Under the pieces are notes generated by a model. It was not told the origin of the DNA. It did no database searches and worked only from the letters and a program-made list of their open reading frames with translations. The position numbers and the translations under genes are program-made. From Acanthochlamys bracteata (taxonomy: Eukaryota > Streptophyta > Magnoliopsida > Pandanales > Velloziaceae), in assembly GCA_019914995.1 (NCBI GenBank), contig CM034128.1:560501-624500 (forward strand): DNA of 64,000 bases. The letters run 5' to 3'. This document shows positions 45,882-58,519 of this stretch, piece after piece; position 1 is the first letter of the stretch; the number at the start of each line of letters is the position of its first letter.

Positions 45882-48800
45882 ATACAAACAAAAAAGAAAA
45901 AGGTAGAGAAACCAAAATAATCACAATCATAGCAATTCAAGATTCTTACTTGTCGGCCAATCTCCTTGACTAGTTGTGATGCCTTCTTTATTGAAAAATG
46001 GATTGAGTCTAGCTCATTCACAATCCTACTCATTTGTTCTGTCTGAAAAATAATAAAGGTTCAGAAAGAAAAGATCAGTCTCCAGACTTAAACAGCTCTA
46101 CCAAAGGAAATGTACACAAGCAGAAAGTATGGTAAGTATGTGAAATTAATTCGCAAACCAGACCTGTGCTTTAAGAGCTGCTGCTGTCTCAGATCCGACA
46201 TTTATGGTATCTTCCACTACCTGTGATTGAGAGTAACAAATAGGAATCACTTAGCTCATGTAAACAACAGAACGGAAAAAAGAGATCAGTGGAACAGGAC
46301 AAGCATAAACATAATAAAAGGAATAGACAGTTATCTTTTACATAAGTGCCTAATTCAAGAGTAGCCTATTGCTGGTCGAAAATTGATATAATCTTATGTA
46401 GAAACCTTAGACACAACAGTAGCATTAAGGTCCGTAGGAGCACACAGCAGCATAATTACTTCTTTACATGAGACAACCAAGACCACTTTTTCAGATGGAA
46501 AGATTTATTCTGAAGGAAACGAAAATGAATTAACTAGGAGACACTGCCACCAAGGAGTACGACAAAATAATCCAATGGGATTCACCTTTTTCGCCCTGTC
46601 AATAGCTTGATCTGTTTCATCCATCATATGATTTCCAGCATCCATTAATTGCTGATTGGTCATGTCTGCAGAAATAAAAACAGGTTGAGTTAAGATGAAT
46701 CCTCAGCAAAATGTTTTGTCATCAGTTTGTACTTCAAGTAACTCTAACGTCAACGATACTTGGATTCCTAAGAATCGAAAAGCTTCTAATCCAATATATC
46801 TGAAAAGGCACATCTATTTAGAAAGAAGTGACCTTATATAGATCCAAGAATAAGCAAGAACCCATGATCATGGTAAGAAGCATCAATTTAAAGAAGCTAC
46901 TTTCATTGCTTACTTTAAGAGTGTTTAAGAAGCCTTAGGAGAGAGAAAATATCTTACTTGAAGCTAAAAGAACATTTTCTTCAGCATATCCATCATTAGA
47001 AGGGCCATCAAATAAGTCGATTCGTTTTGTCTCAAGATTGCTGGCATATCTGTATTATGGAAGATTTCAGCGCATGCAATTAATTGAATGTGAGGAAGTA
47101 GCATAAAAGGACCTTGCAAACCACTAATATCTAACAAAATTTGAGTTCGAAATAAAAGACAATGTGCAAAAACAAAAGAAACTTCCCACTTTCTAAACAA
47201 ACGAACTTAAATGCATCAGCACCATAGGCCTTTATCATCAAGCATGAACTATTTCACAATTGGGTATTTAGGTCATGTTTCAATTTCTTGAAAGCGACTT
47301 TCGTGGAAGTGAGTTTGACAAAGTGAAGTACAGTTTGAAAAGTGGAGCTCGATGGATGTGGAGTTTGGTGGATGTAGATTTCGAAGTGGTAACTGAAACA
47401 TGTAAAGTAAGTTTAGAGTGGAGTTTTGGTGGAAGTGGAGTTCGGAGTAGTAACTAAAACACGTGAAGTGATCTGAAATCAAAATTTGGAGGGATGTGAG
47501 TTCGGAGAAACTGAACCATGCCCTTAGCTTGCTCGCTCAAGGAACAATATGCATGGTGTGAGAGAAATAGAGATAGGAAATGCAATTAGATATTGTACAT
47601 TGAAGGCATCAATGAGGAATCAATCTCTCACAAGTTTATGCCAAACTTGTCAAAGAAATAACAAAACCTAGCATTAAACTTGAATTGAGATGTAGAAACT
47701 TACTGCTTTTTAAGAGAAACATAGGAATTCAACTCTTTAATCTGCAAGGAAACCATTTTAGTTCAACATGAACACAGCAGTATGAAGGACAAAGACGCGT
47801 CTTAGCAGTTAGAAATTACAGCTTCCGTTGTAGCCTTACCATAGATTGTTTTCTCTCGTTGATCATTCTATAATTATCTAGAGTAGTTCTGCTTTCTTCT
47901 TCCTTCATTACTCTTTCAAACTCTTTAATAAGCCTGAACAAGGAAAGATGATAAGCTAGAATCGACATCACATACTAAAATTAGACAAATTCCAAAAATC
48001 ATGATATTTAAAATGTAAACCTTTTACTAAAATATATCTTTTCTTTGCACTAATTTCCTCTATGAGCACTATCTATTATGCTTATTCTAACTTGAGAGGA
48101 AAAAAGGGAAAAAAGAGACATTGTATGTTTGATTAGAGATAGAACTACAAGAAAAGGTAAGGGAGAGAATGCAACGTAAATTGTGTCTTCACAGATGACA
48201 CATAACGAGCATTTGACAATCACCTCTTGCATTCCTTCATCTTCCCAGTAAGCTCTTCCAACTGCCTACTCTGCCTGGTAGGGTCTTTAATTTTCTCCAA
48301 CTTTTGAAATCCACTACTGCAGTTGCCATCACAAACATGAAATGCATTAAGCAAACAGTTTCCAGTTATGATCAATCAATAAGCAGAAAACTGTTCTGAC
48401 CAAGGTCTCCATGCATTTTCCCGTAATTGCTAACAGCCTTTTGAATAATAATATGCCATTTCCCAAATTTTAAAACAAAAAGTCATAAGTTAAAGAAAGA
48501 ATCATCCATCAAAATTTATCATCAGAGCCAAAAAAAAAAAAAAGCCAATATTCTTTACTGTTTTATTTTTCACACTTGATTGTTACTCAACAAAAAGCAA
48601 CTGTTGCAGCTACTTAAAGGGGCACAAGCTTTGCATCTGTAAACAGTTTCTACAAGACGAGTTTAGGCCACATTTATTTGCAAAATCCTACTCTCCTTGT
48701 TGAGAAATCTTTAAAAAACTTTACGAAACAAAGTAAAAGCAAGAAAAGCCAGTAAACTGAAAGAAAAAGCCCACCTAAAAAAATCAGAATACCCCATTGT

Positions 48801-49039
48801 CCCTACTATGAAAGTGGTAGGAATTTTCAAATTCCACATGAAATCCTTTGTCTTGATCTATAATCTAAATACAAAGTAACGCAATTCCCAAAATTTGAAA
48901 TTCTTATAGAATCCCAAAACAAGAAGAAGGAATATAAAAGTCGTACAAAAGAAATGACAACTTACGAGAGCGCCCTGAATATGTCATTGATCTGGCCCTC
49001 GAGCTCAGCGAGCTCCTCGCTGATCGTCGAGAGGTCCAT
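44901..49039 (-). CDS. NPSN11: NPSN11-type Qb-SNARE (novel plant SNARE)
   Basis: Ten exons: 49039-48966, 48316-48224, 47933-47840, 47741-47704, 47049-46958, 46665-46586, 46220-46164, 46042-45950, 45334-45260 and 44993-44901; 789 nt, 262 aa (Arabidopsis NPSN11 is about 265). The N-terminus MDLSTISEELAELEGQINDI and FQKLEKIKDPTRQSRQLEEL form the N-terminal helical region. ENVLLASNMTNQ leads into the Qb SNARE helix (about residues 130-205, with ALKAQTEQMSRIVNELDSI around the zero layer). A C-terminal membrane anchor (MAMLFLIVVGVIAIIIVKI, ~215-235) and a short luminal tail with NKDIRDIPGLAPP follow. NPSN11 forms complexes with KNOLLE-type syntaxins at the cell plate. Intron 8 holds an inserted MITE-like element with microsatellites. 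Confidence 0.94.
45379..45881. repeat. Microsatellite-flanked MITE-like insertion in an NPSN11 intron
   Basis: An (AT)n run (45379-45405) is followed by an element of about 415 bp (45415-45830). Its left end 'gggatagagacactccctcc' and right end (complement) 'gagataaagacactctctct' form long imperfect inverted repeats of ~45 bases that reach '(g/c)cactcc' on each side. A (CT)n run (45826-45862) and an (AT)n run (45862-45881) follow. The interior is non-coding. Long inverted repeats suggest a Mutator-like or related MITE; the target duplication is hidden by the microsatellites. Confidence 0.6.
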
Positions 49040-50734
49040 CGAGAAAACCGTAACCTTCTTCGAATCTCGTTCCAATGCACGCAGAAAATGTTATTGAATT
49101 GCTATTAAATTTCTTCAACCAACTCGACTTTCTCCTCTCTTTCCTGTTCGATCTGAATTAACTGAGAAGAAGTCTGCGAAGTCTCTACAGGGAAATACTG
49201 CTTGGTGAAAAATCTAGCTTCACTTTATATCTTCTCTGATCTGCTCGATCACAAATCCTTAGGGTTGCTACCAAACTGATGGATCATCCCTTCTTATGTT
49301 CTTCTGCTCGACCAAAACAAAAATCTTGTTCAATGCTTCCCAATCAGAGGAAAAGAATTTAATAAAAGCAGATCCAATTCTTTTCAAAGCGACACAATTT
49401 TTTATTGGTGCTCAGTTCTCCAACAATTAATTGCTTCCGATCTCGATCCGTTTCAACAAATTCTCAACGTGAACACTATCAAAATCACCAAGTCCTTTTT
49501 GGTTTCTCTTTTCTCTTCTTCTTTCTACTATTCCTCTAACAACAACAACAACAATGCTGCTGGATCCGCGTATCTCTCTCGATCTCGATCTCAGGCAATC
49601 AAACAACAGCAATGCACCAATCTTTTGCACATGGACAGAAAACGAAAGACGAAAAGAACAAAGATCAAGCAATCAATGAACAAAAAATGAATTCCATAAA
49701 GAAAACTTTGTGTTTGTTTTGTTTTCGGTTGGGTTTGTGAGCTGGCGACCCCAAACAGATCTCAAAATGGGGGCCGCTGAGGTTTTTTGTTCTGAACAAA
49801 CCCGTTTTTAAATCCTTGGACTTTCCCGGTGTTTTGTCTTTAGTTACTCTGTTTTTTTTTTTTTTGTTTGCCCAATACTCTTAAAAACTGTATTTTTAGC
49901 TTCTTCTTCGAGAAATAAATTGAGATTTTTGAAGTAGCGTACTAAAAAATTTGTGTTCTGGTTAGATGAAGGAAAATTGAGTTTGCGATGAGATCTGCTT
50001 GCTACATTTGTATATCGGAATTCGGAAAGAAGTTCAGTTTTTTGCAGTGTCAGACTAGTAAATTGTATTGTGGCGTGTTAGATGTTTCATAAATAGGTTT
50101 ATATATCTGTTTGTATATATCTTAAGCCTTGTACGTGTTTGAATAGCAGCAAAAAATTATTAGTTGGCCCAAAAACACATTATAATCTCAAGTGTCGTAA
50201 CTCCTGAACTTCACTTTCTTCATTCCAATGCTAACTTCTCTCAGTAATAACTCAAACATTTCAATCACATCCAAGGAAGAAGAAGAAAAAATCCAGATAT
50301 AGAACATATTTGAGAATACTTACCCTCTGTTTATCAAATTATTATTGTTTTTTAATTGTAAATTTTTAAATTTAAAAATACAAATAATTTGTATATATAT
50401 ATAATTTTATTTGAAGAACTCTCAAATATCCCTCTATATATATATAAAGGGCAGACATTATACAAATTTCCTTTATAAACTAGTGGAGTAGAACAGAAGT
50501 TCTTCAGAAGGTTGAGTCAAAAGTAAAGCTGCGCCAATGTTCCAAAAAACAGACTGGAATCCTTGCATGCACATACATACATTACACAAGCGCTGATGAA
50601 TTGCCACTTTTCGTGGCCCGACATTACATGGAAAGAATATGTAGTAACCATACATATATTCAAGAAAGAATTAATAATTTCTTTTCGACCGGAGTCTACG
50701 CATCCTATGGCTCATCATATACAATTACAATCAA
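49040..50734. other. Intergenic region between SNARE promoter and protease 3' end
   Basis: Bases 49040-49700 are the NPSN11 5' UTR and promoter. Bases 49850-50730 are AT-rich with an (AT)n run near 50390-50402. Reading frames here show no recognisable protein. The last few hundred bases are the 3' UTR of the aspartic-protease-like gene. Confidence 0.5.
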
Positions 50735-53700
50735 TCATAAAGGGTTTGGAGAAGGTGATGGTGACTGTGGCATTCCAATCGTGCTCAGGTTACGATATAG
50801 TGTTATGTTACTACTGTTTGTCTGGTCATCTTCCAACTGGATGCTGCTTGCGGAGCCTGGGAAAAACGAACTCAAATTAGGAACGAATTGAAAATTTGTT
50901 GTGATAAAAGATAGATTTCCATATATATATTTTAATAGAAAACCTTAAAAGAAAAAAAAAGGAATATAAGCAAATGACAGAAACCTACAGTCAAAATATG
51001 GAAAACATATAACTATCTAGTATTTTTGTCTTGAACAGAAATTCATGACTGCTGTTCGAACGGCATAGTAAAAGTTCTTTTTTTATTTTCAAATCTGGTT
51101 ATTTCTCTTCCCATCTAGAAGACTACAAACGATTATTGCTCTAATATATGGTTTTCATTAGAGCCCTACTTTTCTTAGGCAATGGCTTTGACTTTTGAGA
51201 GAGAGGTCGGTTAACATTTAACATGTTGAAGGATCTACAGGCTGGTGATTATACATGTAAGTCTACTAACAACCATTTCACACAGGATCCAACATTAATG
51301 GAAAAGATGTGAACTTTCAAAATAGTACTGGAGCAACTGAGACAAAATTCAGAATTTTAAGCACTTGCGAAAGGAATATATCTATATTTGCAAACATGCC
51401 CTAAAAAGCTACTATCCTATAAGTAAACTATTACAAGTAACCCTTTTAAAATTAAGAAAAAAGTAACTAGCTGAAAATTATATTCCTCAGTGTAAGCTTT
51501 TAGAAGTTTTCAAGCTCCTCTAATGCATTACCCACAGCATCTGTATTAAGAAGAATCAAATCAATAGTTTTTTCTTATACTTGGAATACATGCCAGTACT
51601 TATCAGTGAAACCCACCACATGAAAACTCATCTCATCTAAAGCAAATTGACTAACATACATTAGATGAACAGAAACTAGTCTCTCAAATATAAAGTACAG
51701 ATAGAAAATGAATTTTAGGACGAATTAAGCATTTAAGATGAAAATGGGAGGCACAACCAAAATCAAAAGCAATCACAAATCCATAAACATAGCTATGTTC
51801 TCTTTACCATCCATTAATGTCAAATAGAACTCTTTGGGAAATAGAGCCTTATGACACTTACAATTATAGTCTGTCCAGCCCATCGCATTCTTTTCTAAAT
51901 CATAAACCACTAATTTGTCTGCGAGCCAATCATCTGTGGTAGAATAAAGATATTGTCAGTACCCAAACATACCGCCATCATCAGATAAAAAAATAGGTGT
52001 CGAATGTTACTTTAATGCGCATCCTATTTTGCATGTCATTTTCACTCCCTAATATGCACATTATTACCATATGGAGTAGTAGCATTATGCTTAACATCTA
52101 AAACAAAAACAAGAAATAACAAGGAAGCATATACATACCTCCAATTATATTTATAAATTGGCCATCCTTAGCCCTTCTTCCACTTACATACCAACGAATG
52201 CACCAAACACGATCTCCTCCCTATATTTGAAAATGATAGTCACACATTGACAAGTTATTGATAATAGAAGTAGCATGAATACTTGCATGTTGCATATACA
52301 TTATATTTGTCATCTTGCCAGAAATAAGATGCTACCATGACACAAATGCTATTTAAACTTGTAACATTGAATTTGTGCAGTAGTACAATGAACTACAAAA
52401 GTTAACTAATAATTATAAGTTGCACGAAATTCTGTTTCTGCCCCCTTAAATAATTCTTCCGGAACTATTGATTGGCCTGAGTAAACATTGTCAATGCATC
52501 TTCAAAGAGAAGTACATTTAAGTTCATATGTTAGTTGAAAAGGCAAAAGAAAAGCAAGCATTCATGCCATGCTTATTAAATTTTAATTCATTTTCAAACA
52601 CAAAAGCAAAAACCTAATCCTATCCATGTTTTAGCAATTTCATAACTTGTTTACTATAAATGATTAATAAGTAGCTTCTAGGAGAGCTCAAAGTCAGAGA
52701 CAAAGTCTGTTTTATGCTACTATGTCCTGGAGGATATAACATCTATAATCCTGAATTAGAAAATATTACATTGAATACCATGAAAAACTATTTTCTTACC
52801 CCAATTGAAACAAAGAGCTGCCTTGGTGTAAAAGTCATATTTAGATTAGTAAATTCCACCGTAAGATTTGGGATAACGTCTTCTATTGTCCTGTAATCAA
52901 TTGGAAACTCCAACATTAGCATATCAATTACAAACCATACTCTATATAATTTGCTACATCAGTTGGTTAGACTAATACTAGGCAATAAACCATAATTATA
53001 CTTAAAATCTATTGAAGTATGTTGGTGCAAAGAGGGTTCCCTATTCTTGTAGTGTAAAAAGTTTCAAAGTTAACAAAAGAATTCACGTAATATTCAAACT
53101 TTACGATCTTACTACATCTGCTTATGTTACTCCAATTCTATGAAAGATCTTTACCACCTACCGAAACTTAACACACAAATAAAGTCTTGAGAAATTTTAA
53201 GTTGACAAGGACTAAACATCATGCGTGAGAATAGTCTGTACTCCACGTGTCATACGAAGTAGAAATCTTGTTTCATCAGAACCCATTTTGGAAATTGTGT
53301 TGAACTTGTGACAGTCTAATTTGCACTTTCATGCCACTTGGCCGCATGGAACACACTTCAGAAAAAAAAACTCAAACTTGGAGAGCCCAAGAAAAGAGCA
53401 CATGTGCAATCACTAATTCCATTCATATAGGGAATAACACTCTAGAATTGCTTGCTGCAGACAACAAAGGAAAGCAACCAGAGTGTCCCTCTAAGACTGC
53501 TGAGCCCACAATACTTGAGTTAGAAAGAAACGAACAGAAAATTGAGTAAATCTACAAGTAACCGCACCAGGTTAATGGGGCCCTACTGAAGCAACATCTT
53601 TTCAAACCTATTTGCTATGATTTTTTATAATCATGAAATAGTACAAATCAAAGATAATAAGCTTGAATCACATGTTCTTTAGAAAAGTAAAGGGCATCAA

Positions 53701-56700
53701 AAGAAAATTATCAAAATCAAGAAGAGGGAATGGAGATGTCCAAGACTTCCGACTCTACAATCCTGATAGAGAATTTTCCTAGCAAGTTTGTTTTATTTTA
53801 TTGTGGCAAAATTCTAACGAGCCTATAAGTTTCTTATAGCCTTCATTTATGTTCTCTACCAACAAAGGTTCCTGTCATTAGTATTTACTTAAAAATTAAT
53901 TTCTCTTTATTAGATATATTCCATCATACACTGTGATTAAATATGGTTATACTAGAGAATTTTGGCAAGCGTTATGGTTAATTAGCTTGACCTTAGCAAT
54001 AAGTTATATAAGAAGGTTAAAGCTAAGAAATACATGCCTTGTTATAAATAATAGCAATGAAGCTAATACAGCCGTAAATATAACATATTTGTAAACAACC
54101 CAAGAAAAGCTAATGGGAGCCATGTTGGAAGATAACAAAATATTAAGGTCCTATGCAACAAAATAAGCATTAGAGACTAGTTTACTAATGACTCTAACGG
54201 TGAGGTCCACCCTAATATTTCAACCCTAATGGTTTACAAAAAAGGAAATTTCTAGGTGATTTAGAGTTGCAAAAATAATTTATTTCACATTCGTACATAT
54301 TCGTACATCATACTGTGCTGTGAAGAGTATGTTACCAAAATAATCGTACATGAATTTTGTAAGGATTTGGACCAAAATGAACTCAGTCTTAAATTTAAAA
54401 AAGCCAAAATCGAACATTAAAAATCAAGAGCAAAGTAAATAACTACAAGGGTGAGGAAGGCTTTTGCTCTTCCACATCGCCAATTTCAAGGTCCTTTTAT
54501 GATTAACTAAAAAACACAAGATAAACAAAACTCTAATTTCCATGACTAATTTTCTGGTGGTGAAATCTATTTGTTCATAGTAATTCTTCTGGTCCTAAGA
54601 CATTAATCCTTGAACCTACAACAATGAATTTTTAATCATATAGATAGTTAGAAAAGCAACAAAATCAACATTTTGATAACAAGCACCAACCATCTACATA
54701 CCCAAAATAAAGTCTAAAGCATCTATCGTTTTCCATCCAACGTAAGTTCAACCATCTGTTTTTCTGAAACATCTGCAATAGTACAAGAAAAAAATGAAGA
54801 AAAAAGAGCATGATTAAAATTCATAGTACAACTACAAGGAAGGATCTCATACCAGGTCAATTAGTGCACCATTAATAGCCGGTGACAAATAGACAAAATT
54901 TGTTCCTATGTCAAATACTACATATTCAGTTGTCAATCTGGTCTCCTCACCTACAGATAATCCCTTCAACTGGACTTTGTAAGTTTCCCTACATTAACCA
55001 CATCTCCATGAATGCATTATCAAAATCAATCAATTAGAGGGTATATATTTACCTATGAAATGTACAAATTCAATACACAAACTTCAAAAGCTATTTGTCA
55101 TTCTAGAAAGTAAACACCAGAAAGTTTCTACATTAAATGTATACCTATAAGCGTATGCAATAATGAAAAGAATAAAAAATTTTGGGCAGCCAAAAGGCAA
55201 GCAATTACAGTCTTTGCGTGCCTGGCGAAAAATTTGACTGTGTTTGCATGGATTAAGTTTAATCCAATGTAGTTACAAGTACTTAAATGTGAACCTATAA
55301 GCTGTTTGTTTGGATGTAATTGAAATTGTAGTAGCTTCAGTTTCATTGTGCGTTCAATGTACATTTATCTATTTAGTTGGATGTAGAAGAGATGCGAGAA
55401 GAATCCTTAAAGATAATCTTGCAACATTAACCTTTGAAAATTGATTTACTATGATGATTCCTTTTGACTAGCTTACAAGATCAGGACCTCTCAATCAACA
55501 TTCAAATGACTAAGTTCCAGAGTTCCTTTCCTGTAGTATTTTTAGTTACGCAATGGCTATTGCAAACATGCACTGAAACAGCAAATTAGTCTCCTTAGTT
55601 TCTTGGTCTGCAGAAGTGCACTAAAAGAATCACAAAGCTATCTGCCTATGAAGACAAGCCAACTCAACAAGCATAAATTGATCTACACCAAAAAAGGACC
55701 ATAGGTCAAACTACTTTGATTAGGTTCTTTGTCTAAGTTCAATTCCAATAAACGTCGGGGTACTTCAAAACAAAGACCAAAATGCATCTTATATGCGGTA
55801 ATTACAATAGACAGCATACTCATTACTTCTAAACAAATAAACACCAAATGGGTAATAAGTAGATGAAAATGGCTAAGACTCACTCCACATTTAGCCATAA
55901 AAATGATTTCTCAACAATAGAAGTGATTCAAGAAGCATTCCAATTCTGGCATGCTCTAGCTTTCAATAAGTTGAATCCACTCAGAAAAGTTAATCCTACT
56001 TGCCATTGATTTAAAATGACAATAGATAAATGCTACGCTAGAAAATTAGTATCAAGGGAGGTTGTCGATGCAAATCACTAAGAGCATGATAAATACTATT
56101 GGTAAATGGAAAAGATGAAAGAATAGATGATTACGCCATCAAAATTTGAGACAACAATAAGTGAAATTTATAAACGTACTTAACTACAAGAGGTACTGTT
56201 CTGCTGACAACAGAGTTTATACAGTAAGAAACGTCATCAAATTCGTGAAGTGAGATAACTCTAAGATGAAAAAAGTGGGACAACTAATCTAAGTCATAGT
56301 ATGGGATAACTAACCTAGACGTAAAGCGAGATGACTAATCTAAGATGAAAACAAGATATGAATATGTCATCAAATTTGAAACAACATTATTGAAATTTAG
56401 AAACATACTCATCCATAAGAGGTATTGTCGCGCTGACAACAGAGTTTGCCACTTTTCCAAAAGCAAAAAAGCCACCTTCATGATGCTTATCTAAGCAATG
56501 AAGAAATGCACGAGTCACATTTCCTGATTGTGCTAATTGTGACATCATAGATGTATTTGATCGCCCAAGGCCAAGAACTCCAAACGCTCCAGTTCCAGCA
56601 TTTGGAATATTATCGGCACACCTACACAACACAATTTGATGGTAGAAAAGTTTAATAAGGAAATCCTACATTTCAAAATACTATATATGAGCAAGATTTT

Positions 56701-58519
56701 AAGGGGGAAAAAAGGCCCATATGTTCGCTAAAATATTTGAGAATGGAATTTAATTCTTAAAGATATTCCATGGATAAGGAACCACACATAGAGCAATTAG
56801 GCTGGGTATATCAATTAGAAATAAAGAAAATAAATTCAGACATACATCACAAAGATACCATACCTAGCACTATAAAATGCAAATGCCACTAGTTTAAGGC
56901 CTATCCAGTTCTAATTCTTTTCTCATGAATTCACAACAATAAAAAGAACTAAGCCTTATAACACTAGGTGGGGTTGACTCAAGGATCCTTTGCACATTCT
57001 GCTTTGTTATGAACAATTATGAATAACATCCTGGTCAAACCAATATCAAAAATTATTTCCAAGACAAAGTCTTCATAGGCTTCTTTGTTAGAAGAGTTCT
57101 AATTCACAACTAAACTCTGAAGCTTAAGAAACGACAGTAATGTAGACTAGTCTCTAGCAGTAATTATAATTTTTTTTAATTGGAATCAGAATTCGGCATT
57201 TGTTTGTGTAATAATTGTTTTCGTAAATACATGCTCTCCCCCTAATCCTTAGGCTTTCCATAGACCTAAGATTCTAAACTATTATTGTGGTCGACTATTT
57301 GCCCTTTTACTTAAACAATTTCGCGCCTTTGACCTTAACTTAAACTATTTTGCCCCTTTGACCTTCTTCAATTTGGGTACCTTTCGCAAAATTACCAGAT
57401 CTAGAAACCCTGTAAGGTCTCCTTGTGCAATCTAGGTGCATCATGCTAGACACCAAAATAAGTATAAGCATGTAAACAAAACGAGAACAACTCAAACTCA
57501 CCCAAATGTCAGTTTTGCGCGAGCCATTTCAATCCCCAGAGGGGACAAAGACATGTAAGTGACAAAATCTGTCACAAAGATTCCATTTCCATGAGTTGTG
57601 TCAACGTATTTCGACACATAAGAGCATTTCTTCTCAGCAGTACAATTTGCATCCTTTGTGTCTCCTTTGTACTGCTTGCAGAATTCTGAATCACACATTT
57701 CATAGGCTGCAGTTGCTGAATTTGCTGGTGAATAGAATTGGCTGAGCATGTTCATCATTCCTTCCTGCATCGCAAACACAGGTAAAAAAAGACATAACCG
57801 GATCCTTCTATTATATATCAGAATCAAATGATTAAATCATGTAAGGAGAAGTAAAAGTAAAATGAATTGATGATGGTACATCAGTAGGATTTTCACTCTC
57901 CATCTTGGCAACATACTCTCCCTGCCCCATAAAACAGTTCAACAAAATATCATCACGAAATTCATAAAGAAAACATAAAAATCGAGTAAGATGTAGAACT
58001 AAAATTACAACAACAAAACAGGGGATTTAAACAAACTACCGAATTACCTCTCTGCACAACGTGTAGAAGTCTCCAGTTCCCATGTCGAGCTCAAATAAGA
58101 GTTTCTTCTCCTCAGAGCCAACGTCAAGATCGACCAAGTACAACCTGCATCACATTCAAGCATATTTGAACAAATGCAAACACAGTCAACGTGTTTTAAA
58201 TGCCTCGGACAACAAAATCAATCAATTTATCTATCTGAAAGAAAAAAAAAAGGGAAATAATCGAAACTGACCCATGATTAGCAATGTTTTCTTCAGCAGT
58301 AACAACATAAGAAGCACCCTGTAGCTGGTAGCCGACGGCACCGAGCATTCGACCATGGCCGTGGATTTTATGAGAGACTAGATCGTGTTGAGGACTGCTA
58401 TTAGGAGTATATCGATGAAGCTTGAAAACGGTAGCAGCACTCGCCACTGCTGCTACGGCGGCAACGGTGAAGAGGAAGAAGACAATCGAAGAGGGTGGAG
58501 GAGATTTACGGCGAGACAT
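50735..58519 (-). CDS. A1-family aspartic-protease-like protein with altered catalytic triads
   Basis: Eleven exons: 58519-58272, 58144-58048, 57921-57880, 57764-57502, 56621-56409, 54988-54853, 54772-54702, 52890-52800, 52220-52139, 51933-51862 and 50856-50735; 1437 nt, 478 aa. The N-terminus has a hydrophobic signal or anchor (10-29). The fold follows plant aspartic proteinase-like proteins: FYSPANSATAAYEMCDSEFC, a GAFGVLGLGRSNTSMMSQLA core, FLHCLDKHHEGGFFAFGKV, KLVVYDLEKNAMGWTDYNC and a Pro/Ser tail. The first catalytic triad, expected D-T-G, reads D103-M-G in LDMGTGD. The second, expected D-S/T-G, reads D314-I-G in VFDIGTNF. Both aspartates are kept but the hydroxyl residues are lost, so activity is doubtful. 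All splice joins keep frame, arguing against simple pseudogenisation. The last exon was chosen because it restores the family's YNCS end; an alternative at 51540-51500 also fits the frame. Confidence 0.85.
56125..56222 (-). pseudogene. Decayed duplicate of an exon end inside the protease intron
   Basis: Bases 56125-56222 match 56354-56451, which spans intron and the last ~43 bases of exon 5. Shared words are 'catcaaa', 'gtgaaattta/ttgaaattta', 'aagaggta' and 'ctgacaacagagttt'. On the coding strand the copy contains stop codons, so it is not a usable alternative exon. Confidence 0.75.
56250..56353 (-). repeat. Four ~26-bp tandem repeats in the protease intron
   Basis: Units begin near 56250, 56275, 56301 and 56327 and follow the pattern 'g(a/g)gat(a/g)actaa(t/c)ctaaga'. 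They lie between the two copies of the exon-5 end and probably arose with that duplication. Confidence 0.7.

Noticed and set aside
49427..49690. Overlapping opposite frames in the NPSN11 5' flank
   Set aside because: Low-complexity Asn/Ser runs from repeats (CAA and TCT), no conserved features; the region is promoter and leader.
50563..50891. Two overlapping plus-strand frames of ~100 codons
   Set aside because: They are antisense shadows of the last protease exon and its 3' flank, with no family features.
51500..51540. Alternative last exon of the aspartic-protease-like gene
   Set aside because: It joins in frame and ends in a stop, but the exon at 50856-50735 restores the family's conserved YNCS continuation, so that one was preferred. 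Alternative use remains possible.
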